Below are positions 1-5,764 of a stretch of 5,764 nucleotides of DNA, piece by piece; the first letter of the stretch is position 1, and each line of letters begins with the position of its first letter. Source of the stretch: an uncultured Lachnospiraceae bacterium (GTDB lineage: Bacteria > Bacillota > Clostridia > Lachnospirales > Lachnospiraceae). The notes beneath the pieces were generated by a model, which was not told where the DNA came from, searched no databases, and saw only the letters and a program-made list of their open reading frames with translations. Where the stretch lies: contig OMSM01000302.1 in NCBI GenBank assembly GCA_900313745.1, positions 1-5,764 on the forward strand. The letters run 5' to 3'. Position numbers and translations under genes: made by a program.

Positions 1-267
1 ATCTATGCCGTGCCTGTCGGGATCGGCAGGGAGATGAGCCGCGAGGGCGGGGAATCTACCTGGTTCAAGGGCTTCAGCGAGAAGTTCTTCTACGACAGGG
101 GAGTGCTGTACCGGTATCTCTACGGGGCTGCTGCCCGTCTCTGGGCGGTCCGGTTCATCCTGGCGAAGAAAGAGGAGATGTGCAGGGAGATCCCCGCAAA
201 GCGGGCGCTGGGACTGATGTTCAAGGGAATCAGGGAGGCGTACAAGGGACAGTCGTACGAGGGGTAG
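1..267 (+). CDS. C-terminal end of a family 2-like glycosyltransferase (partial, 5' end outside window)
   Basis: The reading frame is open from the first base and ends at TAG 265-267, giving the last 88 residues of a longer protein. An ATG at position 10 of this reading is not a credible start, and neither is the one at 46, because the frame continues upstream out of the window. The visible part has no catalytic GT-A motifs, which lie N-terminal in GT2 enzymes. It does contain an aromatic and basic stretch (STWFKGFSEKFFYDRGVLY, then RYLYG) followed by amphipathic basic helices (RFILAKKEEMC, GLMFKGIREAYKG). I recognise this as the C-terminal region of a GT2 subgroup common in polysaccharide clusters of Clostridia. 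The likely role is transfer of one sugar to a lipid-linked glycan on the cytoplasmic face of the membrane. The neighbouring polymerase and transferases support this. The last codons also carry the ribosome binding site of the next gene. The family call rests on recall of this C-terminal pattern, so it is tentative. Confidence 0.6.
   Translation: MYAVPVGIGREMSREGGESTWFKGFSEKFFYDRGVLYRYLYGAAARLWAVRFILAKKEEMCREIPAKRALGLMFKGIREAYKGQSYEG
259..264 (+). promoter_or_regulatory. Ribosome binding site for the EpsG-like gene
   Basis: GAGGGG, a good Shine-Dalgarno match, lies inside the last codons of the upstream gene with an 8-nt spacer to the GTG at 273. It supports GTG 273 as the true start of the membrane protein although no ATG is nearby. 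It also suggests translational coupling, because ribosomes ending at TAG 265-267 uncover or reload on this site. Confidence 0.65.
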
Positions 268-272
268 CTTAA

Positions 273-1487
273 GTGGCTTTATATATTGCCGTGACCATCC
301 TCGCGCTTTTCGCGGCGGGACATATAGTGAGGCCGGTGAACGGGCAGGATGCGCTGCACCTCTCCCGCCGGGCATATCTTTCCCGGACGTGCATGCTGCT
401 TCTGTTCCTTGTGCTTTTTCTCCCGGAGGCCCTGCGCGTCAACACGGGCAACGACTACAACCGGTACATGGAATTCATGCACCTTGTGAATTCGAACGCC
501 TACGTCCCAACGGAAATCGGGTTCAACACGCTGGTTAAGGCGCTCTTCGCGCTCTCCGGATTCGAGAATTATATCCTGGTCTTCGCGGTATTTGCCGCAC
601 TGACCATCGGTTTTTTCCTGCTAGCCATATATGAGCAGGCGGAGGATTTCTTCTTCTCCTTCGCCCTGTTCATGCTGTTCGGCTACTACTTCCAGAGCTA
701 CAACACCGTGAGGTACTATCTGGCCCTCGCGATGGTGACCTGGGCTTCGAGGTTTTTAGTGGAGCGCCGCTATGTGCCGTTTCTTGCGACGGTCGCGGCC
801 GCGGCCGCATTCCACAAATCGGTGCTTGTGGTGCTGCTACTCTACCCTCTTGCGGTGATTCCCTGGAAGAAATGGATCTATGCGGCGGGGGCGGTGCTCT
901 GCGGGAGCTTCCTGCTGCTGCCGGACTTCTGGCTCAGAGTGGTGGTACGGCTCTATCCCTCCTATGAAAACACCCCATACCTGGAGGGAAGCAGCTTCTC
1001 CCTGGTGAATATCGCAAGGTGCGTGCTTGTTCTCGCCCTGGCGTTTTATGCCGGCCGGGTGGGGAAAAACGCCGGGGAGGACAGACCGGCCGGGCGGAAT
1101 ACAGACAGCGCCTCCGCCGCCGCGGGAGAGGAGGCCGCAGGGAAAAGAAGGGAGAGATTCTGGCTGCACCAGTGCCTCATGGCGCTGGCAATCTATCTCA
1201 CCTGTTCCTTCCTCCCTTTTGTCTCCAGAATCGGCTATTACCTCACAGTCAGCCAGATTTTCTTCGTTCCGGCGCTCATCCGGGCCCTCCCGGAGAAGTC
1301 CGCGGTGCTTCCCGGAGGAAAGAGAATCATGGTGCGGCGCGTCATCCGTGCCGCCGCCTTTGCCGCTGCGCTCCTGTTCTTCGTTAGTTTTCTCCGCAGG
1401 ATGTCCTCGCCGACGGTGCAGATCCTGCCGTACCGCAGCTGGGTGTTCACCGAGCGGCTGACCACAATGACGGAGATGAACGACTGA
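273..1487 (+). CDS. EpsG/Wzy-like polysaccharide polymerase, multi-pass membrane protein
   Basis: This 404-residue hydrophobic protein has roughly ten to twelve predicted membrane segments, for example around residues 3-17, 38-53, 100-119, 126-143, 168-196, 201-217, 243-260, 300-315, 323-338 and 356-373. EpsG-family hallmarks are visible: PEALRVNTGNDYNRY at 51-65 (Arg, then G-x-D-Y-x-x-Y after the second membrane segment), YNTVRYYLALA at 143-153, and AAAFHKS at 177-183 with its conserved-type His. The length is near the usual 350-400 residues of the family. Known members are thought to polymerise exopolysaccharide repeat units outside the membrane after flipping, as Wzy does. The GTG start at 273 is chosen because the mature N-terminus MALYIAVTILALF is the expected first membrane helix and GAGGGG sits 8 nt upstream. 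An unusual hydrophilic loop spans residues 262-296 (about 1056-1160), rich in Gly, Ala, Glu, Arg and Asp, and looks like an inserted linker. A generic O-antigen ligase/polymerase is a less likely alternative. Exact substrate and linkage cannot be read. Confidence 0.85.
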   Translation: MALYIAVTILALFAAGHIVRPVNGQDALHLSRRAYLSRTCMLLLFLVLFLPEALRVNTGNDYNRYMEFMHLVNSNAYVPTEIGFNTLVKALFALSGFENYILVFAVFAALTIGFFLLAIYEQAEDFFFSFALFMLFGYYFQSYNTVRYYLALAMVTWASRFLVERRYVPFLATVAAAAAFHKSVLVVLLLYPLAVIPWKKWIYAAGAVLCGSFLLLPDFWLRVVVRLYPSYENTPYLEGSSFSLVNIARCVLVLALAFYAGRVGKNAGEDRPAGRNTDSASAAAGEEAAGKRRERFWLHQCLMALAIYLTCSFLPFVSRIGYYLTVSQIFFVPALIRALPEKSAVLPGGKRIMVRRVIRAAAFAAALLFFVSFLRRMSSPTVQILPYRSWVFTERLTTMTEMND

Positions 1488-1515
1488 ACTTCCGCTGCGG
1501 CGTGAAACAGCAGAA

Positions 1516-1543
1516 TTGATATTACTTTTAGCATTCATATCAT
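1516..1543 (+). promoter_or_regulatory. Possible internal promoter in AT-rich gap (speculative)
   Basis: TTGATA (1516-1521) and TATCAT (1538-1543) each match the sigma-70/sigma-A hexamers at 5 of 6 positions, with a 16-nt spacer. A second pairing, TTACTT (1522-1527) with TAATAT (1545-1550) at 17 nt, overlaps it. The patch is clearly AT-rich between GC-rich genes, which makes chance matches more likely. Initiation would fall at or just before the chosen ATG at 1549, giving an almost leaderless mRNA, which counts against the assignment. No experiment or conservation data support it. Confidence 0.2.
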
Positions 1544-1548
1544 GTAAT

Positions 1549-2364
1549 ATGTTTTTGAGCATAGTTGTCGTCTGCTGGAACGCGGGCGCAAAACTGAAGA
1601 TGACGGTGGACAGCATCCTGTCCCAGACCTGCCGCGACTACGAGGTGGTCGTTGAGGATTCGGAGTCCGGCGACGGCTCGGTGGAGGCGCTTCCCAGGGA
1701 TCCCCGGATCCGCGTATTCCGCGAGAAGGACAAGGGCATCTATGACGGGATGAACCGCGCGGTGAAGCGGTGCCGGGGGGAGTTTATCTATTTTCTCAAC
1801 TGCGGCGACACGTTTTTCGCGGAGAACACTCTTGAGCTGGTGAAGAGGGCGGTTGAGGAATCCGGCTATGACGGAAGCCGTCCGCTCATTGCCTACGGAG
1901 ATATCTATGAGCGGCTCACCGGCCAGGTCGCACAGGCCAATCCCGTGATGGATGATTTCGCATGTTTCAGGAACGTGCCGAATCACCAGGCCTGCTTCTA
2001 TTCGTCCGATCTCCTGGGGGAGAGGGCGTTTGACTTAAAATACAGGGTGCGCGCGGATTACGAGCATTTCCTCTTCTGCAAATATACTGCCGGGACCGGC
2101 TTCCTGTATCTCGGCTTTCCCACCGCGGATTATGAGGGCGGAGGCTTCTCGGAGAGCGCGGAAAACAGGGAGATTGCGGACAGGGAGCACCGGGAGATCA
2201 CAGGGAAATACCTCCCCGCAGGCAAGCTTTTTCTCTACAGGGCTTACCTGGTCCTGACCCTGCAGCCCCTGCGGTTTAAGCTGGCGAATGACGCCCGCAC
2301 CGCGGCATTCTACGACCGTGTAAAAAGCGCGGTATACAGGCGCAGAACAAAGCAGGACTCCTGA
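1549..2364 (+). CDS. WcaE-like family 2 glycosyltransferase (GT-A fold)
   Basis: This 271-residue protein resembles the GT2 subgroup that includes colanic-acid WcaE-type transferases. It opens with the nucleotide-binding strand LSIVVVCWNAG (3-13) and TVDSILSQTCRDYEVVVED (19-37). Next come GIYDGMNRAV (63-72), YFLNCGD (81-87), HQACFYSSDLL (146-156), the RADYEHFLF region (168-176) and GGGFS (197-201). NCGD stands in the place of the usual DXD metal-binding motif, as in related enzymes with NAGD, and EDSES replaces the common DDGS. The enzyme should add a sugar from a nucleotide donor to a lipid-linked acceptor at the cytoplasmic face. The start is uncertain. ATG 1549 gives a conventional N-terminus directly before the first beta strand; TTG 1516 would add 11 hydrophobic residues (MILLLAFISCN), and TTG 1555 would trim two. 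None has a clear Shine-Dalgarno sequence. The C-terminus is basic (YRRRTKQDS), compatible with membrane association. The gene lies 61 nt after the polymerase gene, probably in the same operon. Confidence 0.88.
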   Translation: MFLSIVVVCWNAGAKLKMTVDSILSQTCRDYEVVVEDSESGDGSVEALPRDPRIRVFREKDKGIYDGMNRAVKRCRGEFIYFLNCGDTFFAENTLELVKRAVEESGYDGSRPLIAYGDIYERLTGQVAQANPVMDDFACFRNVPNHQACFYSSDLLGERAFDLKYRVRADYEHFLFCKYTAGTGFLYLGFPTADYEGGGFSESAENREIADREHREITGKYLPAGKLFLYRAYLVLTLQPLRFKLANDARTAAFYDRVKSAVYRRRTKQDS

Positions 2365-2459
2365 CGCCGCAGGCCGGGACAGCGAAAAGGCTGCCGGCGG
2401 AAAGACTGCCTGCTGACAAGAATTATCCGGCGCAGGCCGGTGACGATAGATAAACAGCG
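2365..2459 (+). other. 95-nt intergenic gap with short direct repeat and possible alternative hairpins
   Basis: This is the longest non-coding stretch in the window. CGCAGGCCGG occurs at 2368-2377 and again at 2431-2440. GCCTGC at 2408-2413 can pair with GCAGGC either at 2369-2374 or at 2432-2437, so the two pairings exclude each other. A further stem joins 2365-2372 to 2391-2399 with one bulged C. No T-run follows any stem, so an intrinsic terminator is not supported. No clear promoter or Shine-Dalgarno sequence is visible before the ATG at 2460. The 8-mer CGCAGGCC also appears inside a gene at 4144-4151, so the repeat may be chance in GC-rich DNA. Confidence 0.3.
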
Positions 2460-3752
2460 ATGAAGGTATTATGGTTATGTAATATCATGCTTCCCGCCTT
2501 TGCCCGGGCCTACGGGCTGCCCTACAGCAGCCGCGAGGGATGGCTCTCGGGGAGCTTCGAGCGTCTTTGCAGCCAGAAGACGGAGGACGGCTCCCAGCGT
2601 ATCGAGCTGGGGGTGGCGTTTCCTTCGCCCGCTTCGCTGGGGGACGGGAGCTGGCTTCTTAATGAGGTGCGCTTTTACGGATTCACGGAGAATCTGGACA
2701 CCCCCGACCAGTATGACATCTCACTGGAGACGCGCTTCGCGGAGATTCTGGAGGACTTTAAGCCGGATGTCGTGCACATCTTCGGCACGGAGTTTCCGCA
2801 CACCCTGGCGATGGTCCGCGCCTTCGGCAATCCCTCCCACACACTGATCGGTATACAGGGACTATGCTGCGCAATCGCGGACTCCTACATGGCGGACCTG
2901 CCCTATCCGGTGCAGCGCGGTGCGAGCTTCCGCGACAGGCTGAAGCACGATTCACTCGAGCAGCAGAGGGACAAGTTCCTTGCCCGCGCGGAGATGGAAG
3001 CGGAGGCGTTAAAAGGCTGCCTGCACATCACGGGGCGCACGCGTTTTGACCGGGAGATCACATCGCAGATCAACCCGGATGCGGTCTACCACTCCATGAA
3101 CGAGACCATGCGCAGTACCTTCTACAAGGGCATGTGGACTCCGGAGAAGGCCGAACCCCACAGCATCTTCTTAAGCCAGGGAGACTATCCTTTAAAGGGC
3201 TTCCACTACATGCTGCAGGCGATGCCGGCGATCCTGGACGCGTTTCCGGACACCCAGCTCTACGTGGCGGGCAATTCCATAATCACCGAGGGCCCCGGGA
3301 TCCGTAAGGCGTGGCTGCGTCCGCTCTGGATCACCTCCTACGGGCGCTATCTCCGCAGGCTGATCCGCGACAACTATCTCGGCGCGCACGTAAACATGCT
3401 TGGAATACTTACCGCGGACGAAATGAAGCGGCAGTACCTTAAGACCAATGTCTTCGTCTGCCCTTCCACAAAGGAAAACTCACCCAACTCCCTCTGCGAG
3501 GCGATGCTTCTCGGCACGCCGGTCGTGGCGGCCAAGGTGGGAGGAGTGCCTGATTTTATCTCGGACGGCGAGAACGGAATCCTTTTCCCCGCCGGCAAGG
3601 TCGACGAACTTGCGGAGGGGGTCAAGGCGCTCTTCTATGACATGGATCTTGCGGCAGCCCTCGGGGCCAACGCAAGGAAATCGGCCAGGGTCACCCACAA
3701 CCCGGACACGAACTACATGCGGCTCCTGGAGATCTACCGTTCAATCAAGTAA
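2460..3752 (+). CDS. Family 4 glycosyltransferase (GT-B fold)
   Basis: This 430-residue protein has the usual length and two-domain layout of GT4 retaining transferases. The N-terminal acceptor domain starts MKVLWLCNIMLP and includes the strand DVVHIFGTEFPHT (103-114). The C-terminal donor domain runs from about residue 235 with SIFLSQGDYPLKGFHYML and AFPDTQLYVAG, then VFVCPSTKENSPNSLCEAM (331-349), which holds the EX7E motif at E339 and E347, and LGTPVVAAKVGGVPDFI (351-367) with ENGILF (371-376). These residues bind the nucleotide-sugar and are typical of PF00534-type domains. A basic aromatic segment at about 281-305 (RKAWLRPLWITSYGRYLRRL) lies between the donor-domain strands and may contact the membrane; I have seen similar segments in this subgroup. 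The start is clear from the N-terminal strand despite the weak ribosome site. The role is addition of one sugar to the lipid-linked repeat unit; donor and linkage cannot be predicted. The stop is immediately followed by the next gene's ATG. Confidence 0.9.
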   Translation: MKVLWLCNIMLPAFARAYGLPYSSREGWLSGSFERLCSQKTEDGSQRIELGVAFPSPASLGDGSWLLNEVRFYGFTENLDTPDQYDISLETRFAEILEDFKPDVVHIFGTEFPHTLAMVRAFGNPSHTLIGIQGLCCAIADSYMADLPYPVQRGASFRDRLKHDSLEQQRDKFLARAEMEAEALKGCLHITGRTRFDREITSQINPDAVYHSMNETMRSTFYKGMWTPEKAEPHSIFLSQGDYPLKGFHYMLQAMPAILDAFPDTQLYVAGNSIITEGPGIRKAWLRPLWITSYGRYLRRLIRDNYLGAHVNMLGILTADEMKRQYLKTNVFVCPSTKENSPNSLCEAMLLGTPVVAAKVGGVPDFISDGENGILFPAGKVDELAEGVKALFYDMDLAAALGANARKSARVTHNPDTNYMRLLEIYRSIK

Positions 3753-5147
3753 ATGAAAGTTGCTTTTGTTTCCAACTATATCAATCATCATCAGATCCCC
3801 CTCTGTGACGCGCTTTTCGGGCGCCCGGAGGTGGATTTTGTTTTCCTTGAGACGGAACCTATGGAGGAGGAGCGCCGGGCGATGGGCTGGGGGAGTGCCG
3901 CAGGCGCTCCTCCTTATGTGAAGCGGCTCTATGAGGACGGGACTCTCGGGGAAAAACTCATGAGAGAGAGCGACATCGTTCTCTTCGGCTGGACGAAGAG
4001 GGAAGATCTCGCGAGGCTCCGCCTCTCCCTGGGAAAACCGATTATCCGCCTCTCGGAGCGTCTTTACCGGGAGGGGCAGTGGAAATGGATCTCCCCGAGG
4101 GGGCTCGCCGACAAGTACCGCTCGCACACAAAGTACAGGAACGCGCAGGCCTGGCTTCTCTGCTGCGGGGCTTATGTTGCCTCGGATTTCTCCCTGATCC
4201 GCGCCTATCCGGGGAAAATGTACCGGTGGGGATACTTCCCGAGAACCATCCGGGAGAAGGGGAGACCGGCGGAGAGTGATCCCGCTGGGGCTGCGGGCGG
4301 TTCCGCGGAGCCTGTGCCGGGTGCCGCTTCCGGGGACCGGGCGCCGCTCCGCATCCTCTACGCCGGACGGCTGATGCCTCTTAAACATCCGGAGTATGCG
4401 CTGATGCTCGCGGGGGCCCTCAGGGAAAGAGGGATCCCTTTCACGCTGACCATTATCGGAGGCGGCGGGATGAGGGAGTATCTTGAGGATACTGCGCGGA
4501 AGAAGGGCTTTTCCGTATCCGCCGGGGATATGATCCTCCCGGACAGCCCGGATGATGCGGGTATAATGAACAGTCCGGACAGTTCAGTCATCCCGTCGGA
4601 TGCGGATGGCAAACCGGAAGCAGTTGACCGATCGGGTCAAATCCGTACAGAAAAAACTCCGGGCAAGAGTCCCGGGGAAAAACCGCAAATCCGCTTTACA
4701 GGCGCGGTTTCACCGGATTCGGTGCGCCTCGCAATGGCGGAGGCGGATCTCTTCCTTTTTCCGAGCAATCATCTGGAAGGATGGGGAGCAGTGGTCAATG
4801 AGGCGATGAATGCCGGCTGCTGCGTGCTGGCGGGCTCCGGTGCCGGAGCTGTGCCGTATCTTGTTGTCCAGGGCGTAAACGGACTCATCTTCCGGGACGA
4901 AGACGGGGCCGATTTCGTCGCAAAAGGACTCTGGGCCGCGGAGCATCCGGACCGGATCCGGGCGATGGGAGAAGCTGCCCGCCGCACCATACTCACCGAG
5001 TGGAATGCGGAGACGGCCGCGGCACGGCTTCACGAGTTCATGGAGTGCATCACCGCGGGACGCCCATATGTGCCGGCAAAGAGCGGACCACTGAGCCCCG
5101 CGCCGGTGATTAAGCCCTTCATCGGCGTTCCGGAGCTGAGGGACTGA
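3753..5147 (+). CDS. Family 4 glycosyltransferase (GT-B fold) with hydrophilic insertions
   Basis: This 464-residue protein begins MKVAFVSNYINHHQIPLCDAL, a standard GT4 N-terminus. The N-terminal domain continues with EPMEEERRAMGWG (35-47), PIIRLSERLYREGQWKWIS (96-114) and GAYVASDFSLIRAYPGKMY (139-157). The donor domain starts at LRILYAGRLMPLKHPEYAL (199-217) and contains TIIGGGGMREYLE (233-245), then FTGAVSPDSVRLAMAEADLF (315-334), EGWGAVVNE with the EX7E pair E342/E350, and VNGLIFRDED (375-384). Two segments look inserted relative to ordinary GT4 enzymes: residues 171-198, rich in Ala, Gly and Pro, joining the two domains, and about 253-312, rich in Asp, Ser, Pro and Lys, before the IRFTGA strand. 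They explain the longer-than-usual length; the catalytic core seems intact. ATG 3753 directly abuts the preceding TAA, with no clear Shine-Dalgarno sequence, so translational coupling is likely. The expected role is sugar addition to the lipid-linked repeat unit in the cytoplasm. Donor sugar is unknown. Confidence 0.9.
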   Translation: MKVAFVSNYINHHQIPLCDALFGRPEVDFVFLETEPMEEERRAMGWGSAAGAPPYVKRLYEDGTLGEKLMRESDIVLFGWTKREDLARLRLSLGKPIIRLSERLYREGQWKWISPRGLADKYRSHTKYRNAQAWLLCCGAYVASDFSLIRAYPGKMYRWGYFPRTIREKGRPAESDPAGAAGGSAEPVPGAASGDRAPLRILYAGRLMPLKHPEYALMLAGALRERGIPFTLTIIGGGGMREYLEDTARKKGFSVSAGDMILPDSPDDAGIMNSPDSSVIPSDADGKPEAVDRSGQIRTEKTPGKSPGEKPQIRFTGAVSPDSVRLAMAEADLFLFPSNHLEGWGAVVNEAMNAGCCVLAGSGAGAVPYLVVQGVNGLIFRDEDGADFVAKGLWAAEHPDRIRAMGEAARRTILTEWNAETAAARLHEFMECITAGRPYVPAKSGPLSPAPVIKPFIGVPELRD

Positions 5148-5155
5148 GCGGTTTC

Positions 5156-5161
5156 GGAAGA
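5156..5161 (+). promoter_or_regulatory. Probable ribosome binding site for the last gene
   Basis: GGAAGA lies in the 24-nt gap after TGA 5145-5147, with a 10-nt spacer to ATG 5172. GGGA at 5165-5168 is an alternative but sits only 3 nt from the start codon. Together with the VIPAYNAE motif right after the start, it supports ATG 5172 as the start. Confidence 0.45.
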
Positions 5162-5171
5162 ATTGGGATTT

Positions 5172-5764
5172 ATGCTGATTACCTTCGTTATTCCCGCCTA
5201 CAACGCGGAAAACTACATAGAGCGCAGCGCCTCATCGGTACTCGCGCAGACGCACCGCGAGCTGGAGCTTCTTATTGTGGATGACGGCTCGACGGACGGC
5301 ACCTGGGAAGTGCTCGGCAGAATTGCGGCCGCGGACAGCCGCGTGCGCATTTATCACAAGGAGAACGGCGGAGCTGCGTCGGCGAGGAATCTGGCCATCC
5401 GGGAGGCGAAGGGGGAATATCTCGGCTTCGTGGACGCAGACGACTACATCGCTCCGGACATGGCGGAGATCATGCTCGCCGGCCTTGCGGCGGAAGAATC
5501 CGGCGGCGGGACTCTGATACTCCAGATCGGGCGCAGGGAGGTGGATGAGTCGGGAAACAGCCTTCCGGACGTGCTGCCCCCGGTACGGACACCGGAGCTC
5601 ATTTCCCCGGAGGAATTCATCCGGAGGCTCTATCTCTACACGGGGGACAGCTCTCTGTGCACCAAGCTCACTCCGAGGAAGCTTCTTCTTATGCATCCCT
5701 TCCCCGAGGGGAGGACCGGCGAGGATTTCCGGCTCCTTATGGAGATGCTGCCCGTGAGCGGGGG
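5172..5764 (+). CDS. Family 2 glycosyltransferase (GT-A fold), 3' end outside window
   Basis: An open frame from ATG 5172 runs off the window end with no stop, giving 197 complete codons. It is a classical GT2 enzyme: FVIPAYNAENYIERSASSVL (5-24), LLIVDDGSTDGTWEVL (33-48) with the nucleotide-binding D37/D38, YHKENGGAASARNLAI (61-76), and GFVDADDYI (85-93) with the DXD metal-binding pair D88/D90. SSLCTKLTPRKLL (160-172) and RTGEDFRLL (181-189) follow; E184/D185 are in the position of the usual ED motif carrying the catalytic base. All expected N-terminal catalytic motifs are therefore present, and the missing part is the C-terminal tail. The role should be inverting sugar transfer to the growing lipid-linked glycan at the cytoplasmic membrane. 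It lies 24 nt after the preceding GT4 gene and is probably in the same operon. The acceptor and sugar cannot be inferred. Confidence 0.9.
   Translation, partial: MLITFVIPAYNAENYIERSASSVLAQTHRELELLIVDDGSTDGTWEVLGRIAAADSRVRIYHKENGGAASARNLAIREAKGEYLGFVDADDYIAPDMAEIMLAGLAAEESGGGTLILQIGRREVDESGNSLPDVLPPVRTPELISPEEFIRRLYLYTGDSSLCTKLTPRKLLLMHPFPEGRTGEDFRLLMEMLPVSG

Noticed and set aside
795..808. Perfect 14-nt GC palindrome GCGGCCGCGGCCGC
   Set aside because: It encodes part of an Ala run in a membrane segment of the polymerase, so codon choice and GC bias explain it. No second copy or site context suggests regulation.
837..1616. Long minus-strand open frame of 259 codons opposite the polymerase and the GT2 start
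   Set aside because: It overlaps the well-supported EpsG-like gene, has low-complexity His/Arg/Gly/Pro-rich composition and no recognisable domain. Long antisense frames are expected opposite GC-rich genes.
2365..2399. Stem right after the GT2 stop as a possible intrinsic terminator
   Set aside because: The stem has a bulge and an 18-nt loop and is followed by GAAAGACTGCC with no T-run, so it does not fit a Rho-independent terminator.
2413..2452. CTGACA (2413-2418) with TAGATA (2447-2452) as a promoter before the first GT4
   Set aside because: The hexamers are 28 nt apart, far from the usual 16-18, and there is no acceptable -10 at the correct distance.
3741..4388. Minus-strand open frame of 215 codons opposite the second GT4 gene
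   Set aside because: It lies inside a gene with clear GT4 motifs, and its translation is Pro/Arg/Ser-rich with no domain. It is a shadow frame.
5232..5696. Minus-strand and other-frame open stretches over the last gene
   Set aside because: The + strand frame from 5172 contains all GT2 catalytic motifs in order. The other frames show no family features.

Overview
This window lies inside a surface-polysaccharide (exopolysaccharide or capsule) biosynthesis cluster. All six genes are on the + strand and closely packed. The DNA is GC-rich by eye. The protein style (EpsG-type polymerase, GT2 and GT4 enzymes with motifs such as WFKGFSEKFFYDRGVLYRYLYG-like, NHHQIPLCDAL and EGQWKWISPRG) resembles polysaccharide clusters of gut Clostridia, especially GC-rich Lachnospiraceae or relatives. 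That placement comes from remembered family resemblance, not a database search, and is moderate confidence only.

Layout, left to right: (1) the 3' end of a GT2-like glycosyltransferase (1-267); (2) an EpsG-family multi-pass membrane protein, the likely repeat-unit polymerase (273-1487, GTG start with a Shine-Dalgarno inside the previous gene's end); (3) a WcaE-like GT2 glycosyltransferase (about 1549-2364) preceded by a short AT-rich patch; (4) a GT4 glycosyltransferase (2460-3752) preceded by a 95-nt gap with small repeats and possible hairpins; (5) a second GT4 glycosyltransferase (3753-5147) whose ATG directly follows the TAA of gene 4; (6) the 5' part of a classical GT2 glycosyltransferase (5172 to beyond the window end). 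The longest stretch without a gene is 95 nt. I see no RNA gene, CRISPR array, insertion sequence, attachment site or convincing terminator.

Working model (inference): the five cytoplasmic transferases add sugars one after another to a lipid-linked repeat unit. After a flippase encoded outside this window moves the unit across the membrane, the EpsG/Wzy-like protein polymerises it. Priming transferase, flippase, chain-length control and export genes are not seen here and are expected in the flanks. The window therefore looks like one segment of a single operon.

Nothing here clearly amounts to a previously undescribed system. The points worth a second look are hydrophilic, low-complexity insertions in the polymerase and in the second GT4, poorly defined translation starts for three consecutive genes, the AT-rich patch before gene 3, and the structured gap before gene 4.
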